Part shown: piece by piece, positions 53,201-63,200 of the stretch
How the letters are laid out: the number at the start of each line of letters is the position of its first letter
Position numbering within the stretch: position 1 is the stretch's first letter
From: Tritrichomonas musculus
Taxonomy: Eukaryota > Parabasalia > Tritrichomonadida > Tritrichomonadidae
Assembly (NCBI GenBank): GCA_039105265.1
Contig: JAPFFF010000005.1
Span: 372,001 to 436,000 of the forward strand
Direction: 5' to 3'
DNA length: 64,000 nucleotides
Made by a program: the position numbers and the translations under genes
The notes under the pieces: generated by a model
Database searches by the model: none
Seen by the model: the letters and a program-made list of their open reading frames with translations, nothing else
What the model was told of the DNA's origin: nothing

Positions 53201-55604
53201 TCCTTTTCTCCAATGAATCGATATATAAATCCTTTTGCTCCAGCATTTCTTTGACTTCCAATTTTGTAATATAAGCAGTCATATCTATATCATCTAGGGG
53301 ATGCTTTGTGCTTTGAACAGATTTTATTTCGTTAGCTAATATTTTGAAAACAGGCTTCAAAGAATCTCTGAAAATATTACATAAATTAAATGTTGCCTGA
53401 AGAGTCATTACCCCCTTGTCTGGATCGTCAAAATCATTTTCGAAAGTAATCTCTTCTAATTCATCTAACCCTTCATCACACCATTCTAATACTTTATTTG
53501 TGTCTGAAATTGTCCTAGACCAAGGGTCAAATTTTCTTAGCCGAGAAGCGCCGCTAAAATATGACTCTTCCAATAAAAATGATGTCCTAGCATGAGTTAT
53601 TGTTGTCGCTGCTACTGCTACTTCTGATGACGCTTCTGCTCCTCCAAATGTAATGCCCATCGATGATAAAGCTAAGCCTCCACCAACTATTCCACCTGCT
53701 ATAGTGAAGGCTAAAGAAATCCCTTCAACAATCTTTATTGACTTCATATCTGAAATTAAATGTTCAGTCTTATCTTCGACTGTTATTAATCTCCTATCCA
53801 TTTGGCCAACTTTATTCTCCAATTTATTGAAGTCATATGATAAAACATCAAAGTTATTACTTACCAAATTTAAATCACTTCTCATCGTAGTAATATTGTC
53901 GGCAGTAATAATTTTGGATGAGCATATATTATAATCTGTATACAAAGTGGTAGCTGCATTAGGATTGGGGTATATCTCATAAAATTGTTGCCTGATAATA
54001 TATTCAAAGGGATTCATTTTACCATCCCAATTCATTTCTTCGAAGGGGTCTGCCATGCTCTTTCGTAAATATATTTCAATATTCCTTTCCTCAGGATTGA
54101 TAAAACTATCTGTCCAATCACAGGCTATTCTATCTATTGTGTCTAAATCTCCTATCAAATCAACATTTCCATTCAGCTGTCCATAAACATGAAGTATTTG
54201 TGGTAATATTTTGAATGTTAGTCGGGTAGGAGTAGATGATTTTGGCAAATAAATATCTAAATATACTCTGGAGATTTTAGGAATTAATTCATTAAATTTA
54301 ATTATATTAGCCTCATAATTAAATAATCTACACTCAACACCTACCAAATCATAGCCTTCATATGTCTCTTTATTATGTCCTCCCATCTCAAACACCCAAC
54401 AACTAATATGATTTTCATCCCCATTTATAATTTCATCATTGTTTAACAATAATTTGGTTTCTAATTTTCCTTCTTTACTAGCGAGTGCATATAAGCTATA
54501 CAATATACCCTTCTCTCCTCTTGGTATTATTTCGTTGTGTATATCATCATTTTTCATCATTGCATAGCATAAATGTGTTCTATTATCATTATGATAATAC
54601 CCTGTGTTTCTTTTATTTAATTTGTTAATGACACTCCCTCCTAATCTTCCGCTCAAATTATTGCCTGTCCATTTATCTTCCTTCCATTCCATTTCCCATG
54701 AATTACCGAAGCAATACTCCTTGAATTTGAATTTGAAGCCTTCGATGAGATGGTAATCATCTGGGATTTCATATATCATTTTATAATATTCTTTATCTCC
54801 TATTGTAGCGTCAGTAATTTTTGTTGGTTTATATAAATAAATAATATCAGAATTATGTAATTTAAGAGCATTCTTAGCCTCTATTGTATCACACTTTATT
54901 GTTGGCTCAACAGCTACCAAAGAGTCTTGAGGCAATAAATACATTATACTTAGCTCTCCCTTGAGATATAAATCATAAGAATCAATTCTAACCCCTTCAT
55001 CATGAGCAATATATAATTTATTTGTTGTCGTTTCATGGAAATAACTAAGCCGGGTTTCATCATGCTCGGTATTGTGTATGAGGATTGGATTATATATTTT
55101 TCCATCTTCTGCATAGATATAGAACTCTTTAATTATTTTTCCATTAGCATTCATGATAATATTGTTTCGAAGAATTATTTTAAATATATTTATCCTTCCC
55201 TGAGTATCTTTTATTTGTTCTTGTATTTCTTCTGTACCACCTATCACCATCATCTTAAAGTCTCTATCAAATAATCTAAAAGTATCTGTGCTGAGCAAAT
55301 TATTGGTGAGAATATATTTGGGAAAGCCAGATTGATAAGTAAAATTAGATGTGGTAATATCCCCTCCCGATGATAAATTTGATATATCTACTCCATTTAT
55401 TAATCCATTAACATTTAAATTTGCTTTGATATTAACATCTCCATATATTGGTTTTTCTCTATTAAATTGATAATTCTTTGGTGGTTCGATATATTTGTTT
55501 CCATATACTTCTAATGCTTTCTTGAACGATTCAAGGTCTGACCCTGGAATTGAAATAGACCCATCGGGCTGTTTTGGTGGTGTGCCGATATCGATGCTAT
55601 GCAA
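53163..55604 (-). CDS. Fibre/spike-like structural protein of the element (short paralogue)
   Basis: An 813-residue paralogue of the 1031-residue protein, sharing FEYIIRQQFYEIYPNPNAAT, KIITADNITTMRSDLN, a coiled coil (KLENKVGQMDRRLITVEDKT) and a Gly/Ala-rich hydrophobic stretch (SLAFTIAGGIVGGGLALSSM). The N-terminus has GDVNIKANLNVNGLINGVD, a short strand repeat of the kind seen in phage and adenovirus-type fibre shafts. It ends in a coiled coil (LYIDSLEKRIAALEKKC) with no head domain, unlike its paralogue. It overlaps both neighbours (8 bp and 38 bp). The pair looks like a gene duplication followed by gain or loss of the head. Confidence 0.75.
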   Translation of the reverse strand: MHSIDIGTPPKQPDGSISIPGSDLESFKKALEVYGNKYIEPPKNYQFNREKPIYGDVNIKANLNVNGLINGVDISNLSSGGDITTSNFTYQSGFPKYILTNNLLSTDTFRLFDRDFKMMVIGGTEEIQEQIKDTQGRINIFKIILRNNIIMNANGKIIKEFYIYAEDGKIYNPILIHNTEHDETRLSYFHETTTNKLYIAHDEGVRIDSYDLYLKGELSIMYLLPQDSLVAVEPTIKCDTIEAKNALKLHNSDIIYLYKPTKITDATIGDKEYYKMIYEIPDDYHLIEGFKFKFKEYCFGNSWEMEWKEDKWTGNNLSGRLGGSVINKLNKRNTGYYHNDNRTHLCYAMMKNDDIHNEIIPRGEKGILYSLYALASKEGKLETKLLLNNDEIINGDENHISCWVFEMGGHNKETYEGYDLVGVECRLFNYEANIIKFNELIPKISRVYLDIYLPKSSTPTRLTFKILPQILHVYGQLNGNVDLIGDLDTIDRIACDWTDSFINPEERNIEIYLRKSMADPFEEMNWDGKMNPFEYIIRQQFYEIYPNPNAATTLYTDYNICSSKIITADNITTMRSDLNLVSNNFDVLSYDFNKLENKVGQMDRRLITVEDKTEHLISDMKSIKIVEGISLAFTIAGGIVGGGLALSSMGITFGGAEASSEVAVAATTITHARTSFLLEESYFSGASRLRKFDPWSRTISDTNKVLEWCDEGLDELEEITFENDFDDPDKGVMTLQATFNLCNIFRDSLKPVFKILANEIKSVQSTKHPLDDIDMTAYITKLEVKEMLEQKDLYIDSLEKRIAALEKKCANIE

Positions 55605-57357
55605 GGACTTTGTGCTTTGGATCTTTCGCTATGTCCGAAGGACTATCTATACTCAAAGGGCTAACAGCACTATTGCAGTATATCCATTCATTTTCATTTT
55701 CATCCCATACTATATCTCCTTCTTTGTTTTTTGTATTGTTTGCCATAAAGGCTGCATACACAGCCACACTCATTCTATCTTCATTATTCCTCCAACCTTG
55801 ACATTTATTATCAAAATCAGTAATCATAATCTGAATCCAGTTTTGTCTGTCCACATCAAATATAAATGAAGGAGGCGCATCAAAGCTTCTATTTGTTCTC
55901 CAGCCTGATGGAAAATCATCAAATGAATACCCACTTTCTGTTAATAAAACCCATCTATGAAAGAGGGCTGACCAATAATATCTTTCATCATGTTCAACAT
56001 CAAAAGACCTATCATTCATGAAATTGGTATGCTGTATATTGGAATCTATATGCTGATTTTGATTTTGATATTGATTTACCAAATCATTTATACCGTCATC
56101 ATTATTGTAAATCGAAAAGTCAACTACCTGTGATTGAGCCAGCTGGACCTGATTATCAAAATGCAAACGACTAATATCATGCTCTTGAAGATGGCCTTCG
56201 ACTCCATCAACTCTATCATATAAATCAGAAAATAATTCAATAAATATGTCATCATTTACATCTTCAAAATTATTCTCTCCTTCTTGATTACAATTGCATG
56301 ATTTTATTTTTGAACAATAATCAGCCCAATAGTTTAATGATACTATTATATTATTTATATTCAGCTGGACATCATTTAGGATTTGATTTAAACTGACCTT
56401 TACTTTTGTACCATCGATATTGTCAATTTTTATTGTATGGTCTACAGTTAATGATGTCGTAAATAGTTTTAGAGCCGATGCCAGCTCATATCCAAGAACA
56501 CTAGATAACAATAGATTTTGAATTATTTTTGGATAATTTGCGTAATTATCTTTTTGATTTTGCATGTATATATCAATAAATTCACCCGGGCTTCCTACCT
56601 CCACTAGCTGGTCTGCTTTAACTTCTTCATCGCTATTTTTATATTTATATCCTATTGTCTTAAGAGTATTGTCTTGAAGATTGTAATGATATTGCTTTGT
56701 TCCATTTATGAATTTTATCCAGTTTGCTTCATTAAATACCTCATATAATATTCTCGTTGTGTTTTGATTTCTCTTTTCATTCTTCATAATATTCATCAAC
56801 ATATCAGCTAAATTATGATATGACTTGTATTGGAGGAAAGGTTCAGTTGGCTTAGGCTCTGGTGGAGCAGTATGAGTTTGAACATATTTAACTACTTCAC
56901 ATTTCCCCTTGTCTTCTTCCAATACTACTTGTTCGTATCCATCTGCTGCGCACATCAATTCGCTATACATATCATGGATTGCTTCACAAGTCTTAGATTC
57001 CCCTTCGATAATATCATTAAATGTATTAACACAATATTCATCTCTGATAAGTTCTCTGTTGGATTCAACAAATGAATTCGTTCTTGCTAATGCTTTGTAT
57101 TCAAGTATTTGTGTAGATTTTTCAGTTATGGGAACATCCCCAAATCCTTTGAGACTACCTCCATTTTCAATATAATCATTTACCACTCTGGCATCAACTT
57201 CAGCTTTATTGTATAGACAATTAAATTTTGGGTATTCATCGGGCTTATCTTCTTGGATGATATTTATTTTTTCATCTTCTCCAGCACATATTTCAAATCC
57301 ATTTGCTTTAAGTTTTTTTGCTTCTTTGCTCTTTGCAGAATATAGTGTCAAGGACAT
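55597..57357 (-). CDS. Unknown structural-type protein of the element
   Basis: A 586-residue protein with no recognised family. It is acidic in the N-terminal third, mixed helical in the middle, and ends with an aromatic, Trp-rich region (YYWSALFHRWVLLTESGYSF, WRTNRSFDAPPSFIFDVDRQ, IVWDENENEWIYC) that may be a compact beta domain. It is the first gene of the three-gene minus-strand block, and its last 8 bp overlap the next gene. Its start lies 19 bp from the start of the divergent 244-aa gene, so the two must share a very short bidirectional promoter. A virion role is inferred from position only. Confidence 0.7.
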   Translation of the reverse strand: MSLTLYSAKSKEAKKLKANGFEICAGEDEKINIIQEDKPDEYPKFNCLYNKAEVDARVVNDYIENGGSLKGFGDVPITEKSTQILEYKALARTNSFVESNRELIRDEYCVNTFNDIIEGESKTCEAIHDMYSELMCAADGYEQVVLEEDKGKCEVVKYVQTHTAPPEPKPTEPFLQYKSYHNLADMLMNIMKNEKRNQNTTRILYEVFNEANWIKFINGTKQYHYNLQDNTLKTIGYKYKNSDEEVKADQLVEVGSPGEFIDIYMQNQKDNYANYPKIIQNLLLSSVLGYELASALKLFTTSLTVDHTIKIDNIDGTKVKVSLNQILNDVQLNINNIIVSLNYWADYCSKIKSCNCNQEGENNFEDVNDDIFIELFSDLYDRVDGVEGHLQEHDISRLHFDNQVQLAQSQVVDFSIYNNDDGINDLVNQYQNQNQHIDSNIQHTNFMNDRSFDVEHDERYYWSALFHRWVLLTESGYSFDDFPSGWRTNRSFDAPPSFIFDVDRQNWIQIMITDFDNKCQGWRNNEDRMSVAVYAAFMANNTKNKEGDIVWDENENEWIYCNSAVSPLSIDSPSDIAKDPKHKVLA

Positions 57358-57376
57358 TTTAATCTGAAATTAAATA
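57358..57376. promoter_or_regulatory. 19-bp gap between divergent start codons
   Basis: Only TTAATCTGAAATTAAATA-type sequence separates the start codons of the minus-strand 586-aa gene and the plus-strand 244-aa gene. Any core promoter for both must lie in this gap or within the coding sequences. Trichomonad initiator elements act within about 20 bp of the start codon, so this is feasible. Function is inferred. Confidence 0.4.
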
Positions 57377-58111
57377 ATGCTGTATAGTGTTCAGAGCCAG
57401 CCAGAGAATTATAATACTGTAAGAATGAATATAGATATTCCTTGGAAATGCCCTTTCGTCAAGTATTATGTTTCGTCTATTAATACTAAAGCCAATATTT
57501 TGTTAACCACCGATGATGATTATTTAATATTTGAGACAGAAAATAGTGAAGTTCGAATTGATTTCGAGGAGTCGTATGCCTATTCTTTTGCAAATCTGGT
57601 TAAATTTTTAAATGAAAGTCAGACTGTAATTACCTTCAAAAATGTCAACAATAGAACCATATCTTTAAAGCCTGTCCAAACAGTAAAATTCAAAGAAGGC
57701 AGCCATAGAGCAAAATTAATCACTGGATTGTTCAATACTAAGCCTGGACATATATTTCCAAATGGAGTTGAATGCAACGTCCCAGATTTGCCAATTCTTG
57801 ATTTTGCCAATAAATTATATTTAGTATCTTTGCAGGGTGTAGCAGCGCACTCATCTATTGGAGACCAAGAATATACTCCCAGCATCATCGCAAATATTGA
57901 TACAATGATTATGGACCAAGAAGCTTTAATAGTGAATTATGATTTGACAAAACCAATAAAAGTAAAAGTAAATACAGATTCGTTAAAGTATTTGGAAATG
58001 AGGTTGGTCGACTTTATGTTCCAGCCAGTAATCTTAAAATCCCCCTTGTTCATTACTCTGAAGATAAAACCATCCCAGGATGCTGATATATATGATATAC
58101 TCACGAAGTGA
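57377..58111 (+). CDS. Candidate minor capsid (single jelly-roll, penton-like) protein
   Basis: A 244-residue protein of alternating short beta strands with no signal or membrane segment. Size and strand pattern fit the minor capsid proteins of Polintons, and the C-terminal end EMRLVDFMFQPVILKSPLFI followed by TLKIKP is of the 'L.L.D....PV.L..P.ff.l.i' type. I see no diagnostic motif, so the call depends on size, fold type and presence beside a PolB gene. An alternative is another virion accessory protein. No obvious damage. Confidence 0.5.
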   Translation: MLYSVQSQPENYNTVRMNIDIPWKCPFVKYYVSSINTKANILLTTDDDYLIFETENSEVRIDFEESYAYSFANLVKFLNESQTVITFKNVNNRTISLKPVQTVKFKEGSHRAKLITGLFNTKPGHIFPNGVECNVPDLPILDFANKLYLVSLQGVAAHSSIGDQEYTPSIIANIDTMIMDQEALIVNYDLTKPIKVKVNTDSLKYLEMRLVDFMFQPVILKSPLFITLKIKPSQDADIYDILTK

Positions 58112-58204
58112 TTTATATCTCACGAAGCAATAGATATTTTTAAATTCTGATTATATATTTAGATTCTACATTGGATTTGCAAGATTTTTCACTATAAGAA
58201 GTTT

Positions 58205-58228
58205 AAAAAATATTGAATATTCATCGAG
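58205..58228. repeat. Left arm of inverted repeat flanking the tandem arrays
   Basis: AATATTGAATATTCATCGAG here is the reverse complement of a block present twice on the other side of the arrays, near 59607-59630 and 59783-59806. The arrays are thus enclosed by an inverted repeat with arms of about 24 bp. Confidence 0.7.
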
Positions 58229-58382
58229 TTATTGAAAAGGGATTTTTGAAAAAAAGCGTGAGTAGGGGGTCATGGTTTTGATATTGGAAAATATAAAATA
58301 AGTTTAAAAAAATATGTATGAGCAGGCATGTTCATTTTTTTATATATTTTACTTTCAAGTTTTCCAAAAGATTAGGAAAATT

Positions 58383-58627
58383 AAACGGTCGACAATAAAC
58401 GTACGGATGAATAAACGTACGGATATAAACGTACGAATATAAACGGTCGATAATAAACGGTCGACAATGAACGTACAGATGAATAAACGTACGACAATAA
58501 ACGTACGAATATAAACGTACGGATGAATAAACGGTCGATAATAAACGGTCGACAATAAACGTACGGATATAAACGTACGAATATAAACGGTCGACAATAA
58601 ACGTACAGATGAATAAACGGTCGATAA
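58383..58627. repeat. Tandem array of ATAAACGTACG / ATAAACGGTCG units
   Basis: About 17 short units of 13-16 bp, each ATAAACG followed by TACGGAT, TACGAAT, TACAGATGA, GTCGATA or GTCGACA. GTAC and GTCGAC-type palindromes recur at regular spacing. Nearby frames reading VDRL/YIRTF repeats are artefacts. Confidence 0.9.
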
Positions 58628-58703
58628 AAATTTTAGATTTGAGAGGGTATTGAAAAAAATGATCGGAAAAATTTTGCCTCATAATTGTGAGTAAAATTTT
58701 GGT

Positions 58704-58850
58704 TAGTGCGGCATTAACATAAGATAGTGCGGCATTAACATAAGATAGTGCGACATTAACATAAGATAGTGCGACATTAACATAAGATAGTGCGGCATTA
58801 ACATAAGATAGTGCGGCATTAACATAAGATAGTGCGGCATTAACATAAGA
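58704..58850. repeat. Seven 21-bp tandem repeats
   Basis: Unit TAGTGCGGCATTAACATAAG plus A, seven copies without indels; two copies carry GACATT instead of GGCATT. Copies are almost identical, so the array is recent. Confidence 0.95.
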
Positions 58851-58928
58851 AATTCAGACAAAAATTTTAGATTTGAGAGGGCATTGAAAAACCTAATCGG
58901 CAAAGATTTTAGATTTGAGAAGGCTTTT

Positions 58929-59505
58929 AAAATTATTTTCTTTCAAATTATTTTTTAAAATTATTTTCTTTCAAATTATTTTTTAAAATTATTTTCTTTC
59001 AAATTATTTTTTAAAATTTTTTCTTTCAAATTATTTTTTAAAATTATTTTCTTTCAAATTATTTTTTAAAATTATTTTCTTTCAAATTATTTTTTAAAAT
59101 TATTTTCTTTCAAATTATTTTTTAAAATTTTTTCTTTCAAATTATTTTTTAAAATTATTTTCTTTCAAATTATTTTTTAAAATTATTTTCTTTCAAATTA
59201 TTTTTTAAAATTATTTTCTTTCAAATTATTTTTTAAAATTTTTTTCTTTCAAATTATTTTTTAAAATTATTTTCTTTCAAATTATTTTTTAAAATTTTTT
59301 CTTTCAAATTATTTTTTAAAATTTTTTCTTTCAAATTATTTTTTAAAATTATTTTCTTTCTTTTAAAATTATTTTTTAAAATTTTTTCTTTCAAATTATT
59401 TTTTAAAATTTTTTCTTTCAAATTATTTTTTTAAAATTTTTTCTTTCAAATTATTTTTTAAAATTTTTTTTTTTTTTCTTTCAAATTCAAATTATTTTTT
59501 AAAAT
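58929..59505. repeat. About 21 tandem repeats of 25-27 bp, AT only plus C
   Basis: Units of TTTTAAAATTATTTTCTTTC followed by AAATTAT, with a common short variant lacking AT. The array has strong strand asymmetry (T/C on plus) and almost no G for over 570 bp. Confidence 0.95.
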
Positions 59506-59582
59506 TTTTTCATGAAATGTTATTTGAAAAATAAATTAAACGTATAGATAAATAAATATATGGATGAATGTGGCCAGATAAG

Positions 59583-59851
59583 TATTGAATTTTGCCTTGC
59601 TTATATCTCGATGAATATTCAATATTTTTGAATGGTTCAAGAGAGAAGTTCCTTCCAAATTCAGAGGAGAATTCAAATATTCAATCAGTATTGAAAAATC
59701 TCTATTGCCGATAGGCAAGTTCACTTCGTGAATCGTACATATAGATTTGAAGGTATCTTTATTGAAATTTGCCTTGTTTATATCTCGATGAATATTCAAT
59801 ATTTTTAAACGTTCTTATAGTCAATTTTCTTCCAAATTCAGAGGAGAATTC
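59583..59851. repeat. Two diverged ~92-bp direct repeats
   Basis: ATTGAATTTTGCC..TTATATCTCGATGAATATTCA..CTTCCAAATTCAGAGGAGAA at 59584-59677 recurs at 59761-59852 with several changes. Spacing is about 178 bp. Confidence 0.75.
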
Positions 59852-60280
59852 AATGAAATAATTATCTATTTTTAGTCTGCAGGTGAACGGGTGAATTCTC
59901 ACCTCCAACTTCACCTCCAACTTCACCTTTCAATTTTTTCTATTTTTTATTTTTAGGCCAAATGACCCTCCTCCCCGCAGCAACAAATCAAACCAGCATT
60001 ACAGCCATTACTCTTGCCCAAGACAAGTATAAATCCACTTTTAAAATCAATTTAACATTTGATGAATTTTGAAGAAACGGGCTGTTCACAATATCAAATG
60101 TCCATAGAACCATGTATGTAAATAGGAAATAAATGAGAGGTGAACTGGCAGGTGAATTATTGGGTGAAAATTCACCCCTTCACCCCTGGATGATTTTTAC
60201 AGTTTTTTTTGCTCATTTTTGAGCCGAAGCATTTTTTTGTCGCGTGATATTTTTTTATCACTTTTTAATTTTATTGTAAA

Positions 60281-63200
60281 ATGGCTGCTACGCAGACTCT
60301 TGCAAAGCAAGTGGACAACCAGCTCATTTCCAAACTATCCAAGAAGCAAATTTTATCCCTCCCAGGATTCCAAAATAAAGGGAAACAAACCGTAAAAAAA
60401 CTCCGAGAAGAGCTCAGACAAAATATCTCTCGAATGAAATTAAACAAAAGAGGCTTGAAAGTGAAGGATTATATCAAGGCATTTAATGAAAGTGATGATA
60501 AGTTGTTTAACAATCTGCGCAGGCAAAAGAATACCAGACAAAAAGAAAAGGCATCGCGAAGAGAATACAAACAAAGCATCAAAAATAATGCCAGAGCAGA
60601 AAGGGATATATTAAATATTTCGGTCGATTTGTACTCTACAGCTAAGACCGAAGCCAGAAAAGAGTACAAGGAAAGAGTCAAAAATATTAAAGATAAGCCA
60701 AAATTTAAGAAGCAGATGAAGGAATTTATGATGAAAGCGAACAAAGAAATTTCATTCGAAATAGTTATTGGAGATGATGAAGATACCAGGATGGCATTTA
60801 CTGAAACTCTAAGGCAGCTTCACAAGAAGAATAAAAAGAACGTGGTAGTAAAAAGTGAGTCGTTAGATGGGGAGGAATATAAGTGGTATACCATCTCATC
60901 GGCACGAAATATCGACACAACTATTGGTCATATCTCCGGTACAATAGATTTAAATGATGATTGTTCTGATAATAATCCTTGGATTGGTAATGTATTTATC
61001 CCAGCAAAATATCAATTACTCTTCATTCAAAACAAAAAGAAAGGCAAACAAACCGTCTTCACAATCAATAAACAAACTAGTAAAGGGAAGCTATATGAAG
61101 AAGAAGTAGAAATTGATGAAGATTATAGAGAAAAACCAGACGGAGGATTCTTTCCATATATCAATCTTTCTGATATTGATTTGACTATATATCAAATATT
61201 TAAGTCTGTGGAGAAGAAAAATTATCAAGATAATTGCCTGGTCTATGCATGTATTCAATCAAAAGTTTTCTCAGAGGAAGAGATAAATCATCTACGTTCC
61301 ATGGTGAAAACAAGGATGGTGCCAAATACTTTAATATATGATATTGCTAAATATTTTAAATGCCATTTTATTGTCAGGAGGATTGATGAAAAATATGCTA
61401 CGAGAGACCAACAGCAAATCAAAATAGATACCCGAAAGAAAGCCTGGGCTAAAGCTTTTAACAGGACTGTAGACCTGTTATTATACAAAAATCATTACAT
61501 GATTAACAAACCTGTGGGAAACACAAAGCTGATTACAGTCCTACGAAAGCTATTTAAAGAAGGCATGTTCAGAGAAATAAAATCTTGCGAGATGAATATT
61601 TTGGCCACAAATGAATATAACAGTCATCTAGCAGATTATCAAGATTTAAATTATGACCCTTCCCTTTGCTGTCAAAAAATAGATTCGTCTGTTATGAAAA
61701 AAGAGAGGGAATGGTCAAAGATATACTACTCTGATTTTGAGACCGATACAACACTATCACCCCATAAACCATATCTTAACATTACAGTATATAGAACAAA
61801 AGAATTGATACATAAAATGGTTTTTGATGGGGATAATATAGCCGAGAGATTATTAAAATCTTTGGAAAATAATTCTTTGACATACTTTCATAATCTAAAA
61901 TATGATGCCTGCTTCTTCATCAACACCCCTGGATGGGACGTCCAAATAACTGAAAGGAACGGTACAATTCTTCAAATTGTCATGACAAAATATAAAATAA
62001 ACAAAAGATTAACCTTCCGAAATAGCTACTCTTTGATACCTGCTGCCCTATCTTCCTTCGCTAAAATGTTCCAACTACCCGTCCACAAAGAAGTGATGGC
62101 ATATAAAATATACACAGAAAAAAATATCAAACGAAAAGAAGTCTCAGCACTAGAATTCCAACTACAATATTATCTCGAAAATAAAGACAAAAAAACACTT
62201 CAACAAATAAAACAAGACTGGAAACAGCTTATCGATAATGCAATAAATTGTGGCGCTTATGAAAATCTCCAGATAGACATTATGAAATACGCCATCTATT
62301 ATTGTAAGCTCGACTGTATTGTTTTGATGAAAGGAGTTGAGAAATTTAATCGAGACTTGATAGAAGTGTTCAGACAAACAAAAACAGATATGCTAGACGT
62401 CCATAATTTTATCTCTATCTCTTCGATTGGATATTATTATGCCTACAAATTTGGTTGCTTCGATGAGTGCTATCAGCTAAGTGGTAAGCCACAAAACTTT
62501 ATCCAGAGATGTGTTTCTGGGGGAAGAACTATGACAGCCAACAATGAAAAGCAGTATGTAGAAGCGAGAATACAAGATTTCGATGCCGTCTCTTTATATC
62601 CGTCGGCCATGAGTATTATGTCTGGAGTGCCCAAAGGAATGCCTAAAATAATTCCTGAAGGAATATCTACTGAAGAACTATTACGTTATGACCAGTTCTT
62701 TGCTGAAATAAACATTAAAAAACTAAGCTGTAAATCAGATAAGCCATATAAATTTGGGCAGGTATTTAGCAGGAACGACCAGGGCTCAAAAATATTTACC
62801 AACAATCCAACAGACCACTATTATATTGACAAGAGAGCTTTTATGGACCTGATGGAATTTTATACTTTTGACTACGATTTTTATCGAGGATATTATTTTG
62901 ACGAAGGATTTAATAGTAAAATTAATATATTCATCGAGAAATTGTTTAATCTCCGAAAGAAATATCAGGATGCAAAAAATCCTCTACAACAAACTATTAA
63001 ACTCCTCTTGAATTCTATTTATGGAAAATCTATTCTCAAAGCCACTACGACAGAAACAAAATGCATACCAAAAGATAAAGCCATTAAATATATCTGGAAA
63101 AATTATAATTATATCACAGAAATAATAGAGAATAAATCAATCGAAAATGTGTATGTCAAGAAAGTAAAACCAATAAATAATCACTTTAATCTACCACACT

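Larger units (their letters stand above)
58112..60280. other. Repeat-rich non-coding centre of the Polinton-like element
   Basis: 2.2 kb between the 244-aa gene and the polymerase gene. It contains three different tandem arrays (58383-58627, 58704-58850, 58929-59505), a diverged 95-bp direct repeat (59583/59761), an inverted copy of part of it at 58205-58228, and GGTGAA/TTCACC-rich sequence at 59880-59935 and 60140-60190. A 36-codon frame at 59962-60072 (MTLLPAATNQTSITAITLAQ...) might be a small protein. Frames inside the arrays are artefacts. Confidence 0.75.

Noticed and set aside
58383-58850. CRISPR array
   Set aside because: Units are contiguous tandem repeats without unique spacers, and the genome is eukaryotic.
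58332-58903. Frames with VDRL/YIRTF and HYLMLMP repeats
   Set aside because: Translations of short tandem DNA repeats, with no start context or non-repeat sequence.
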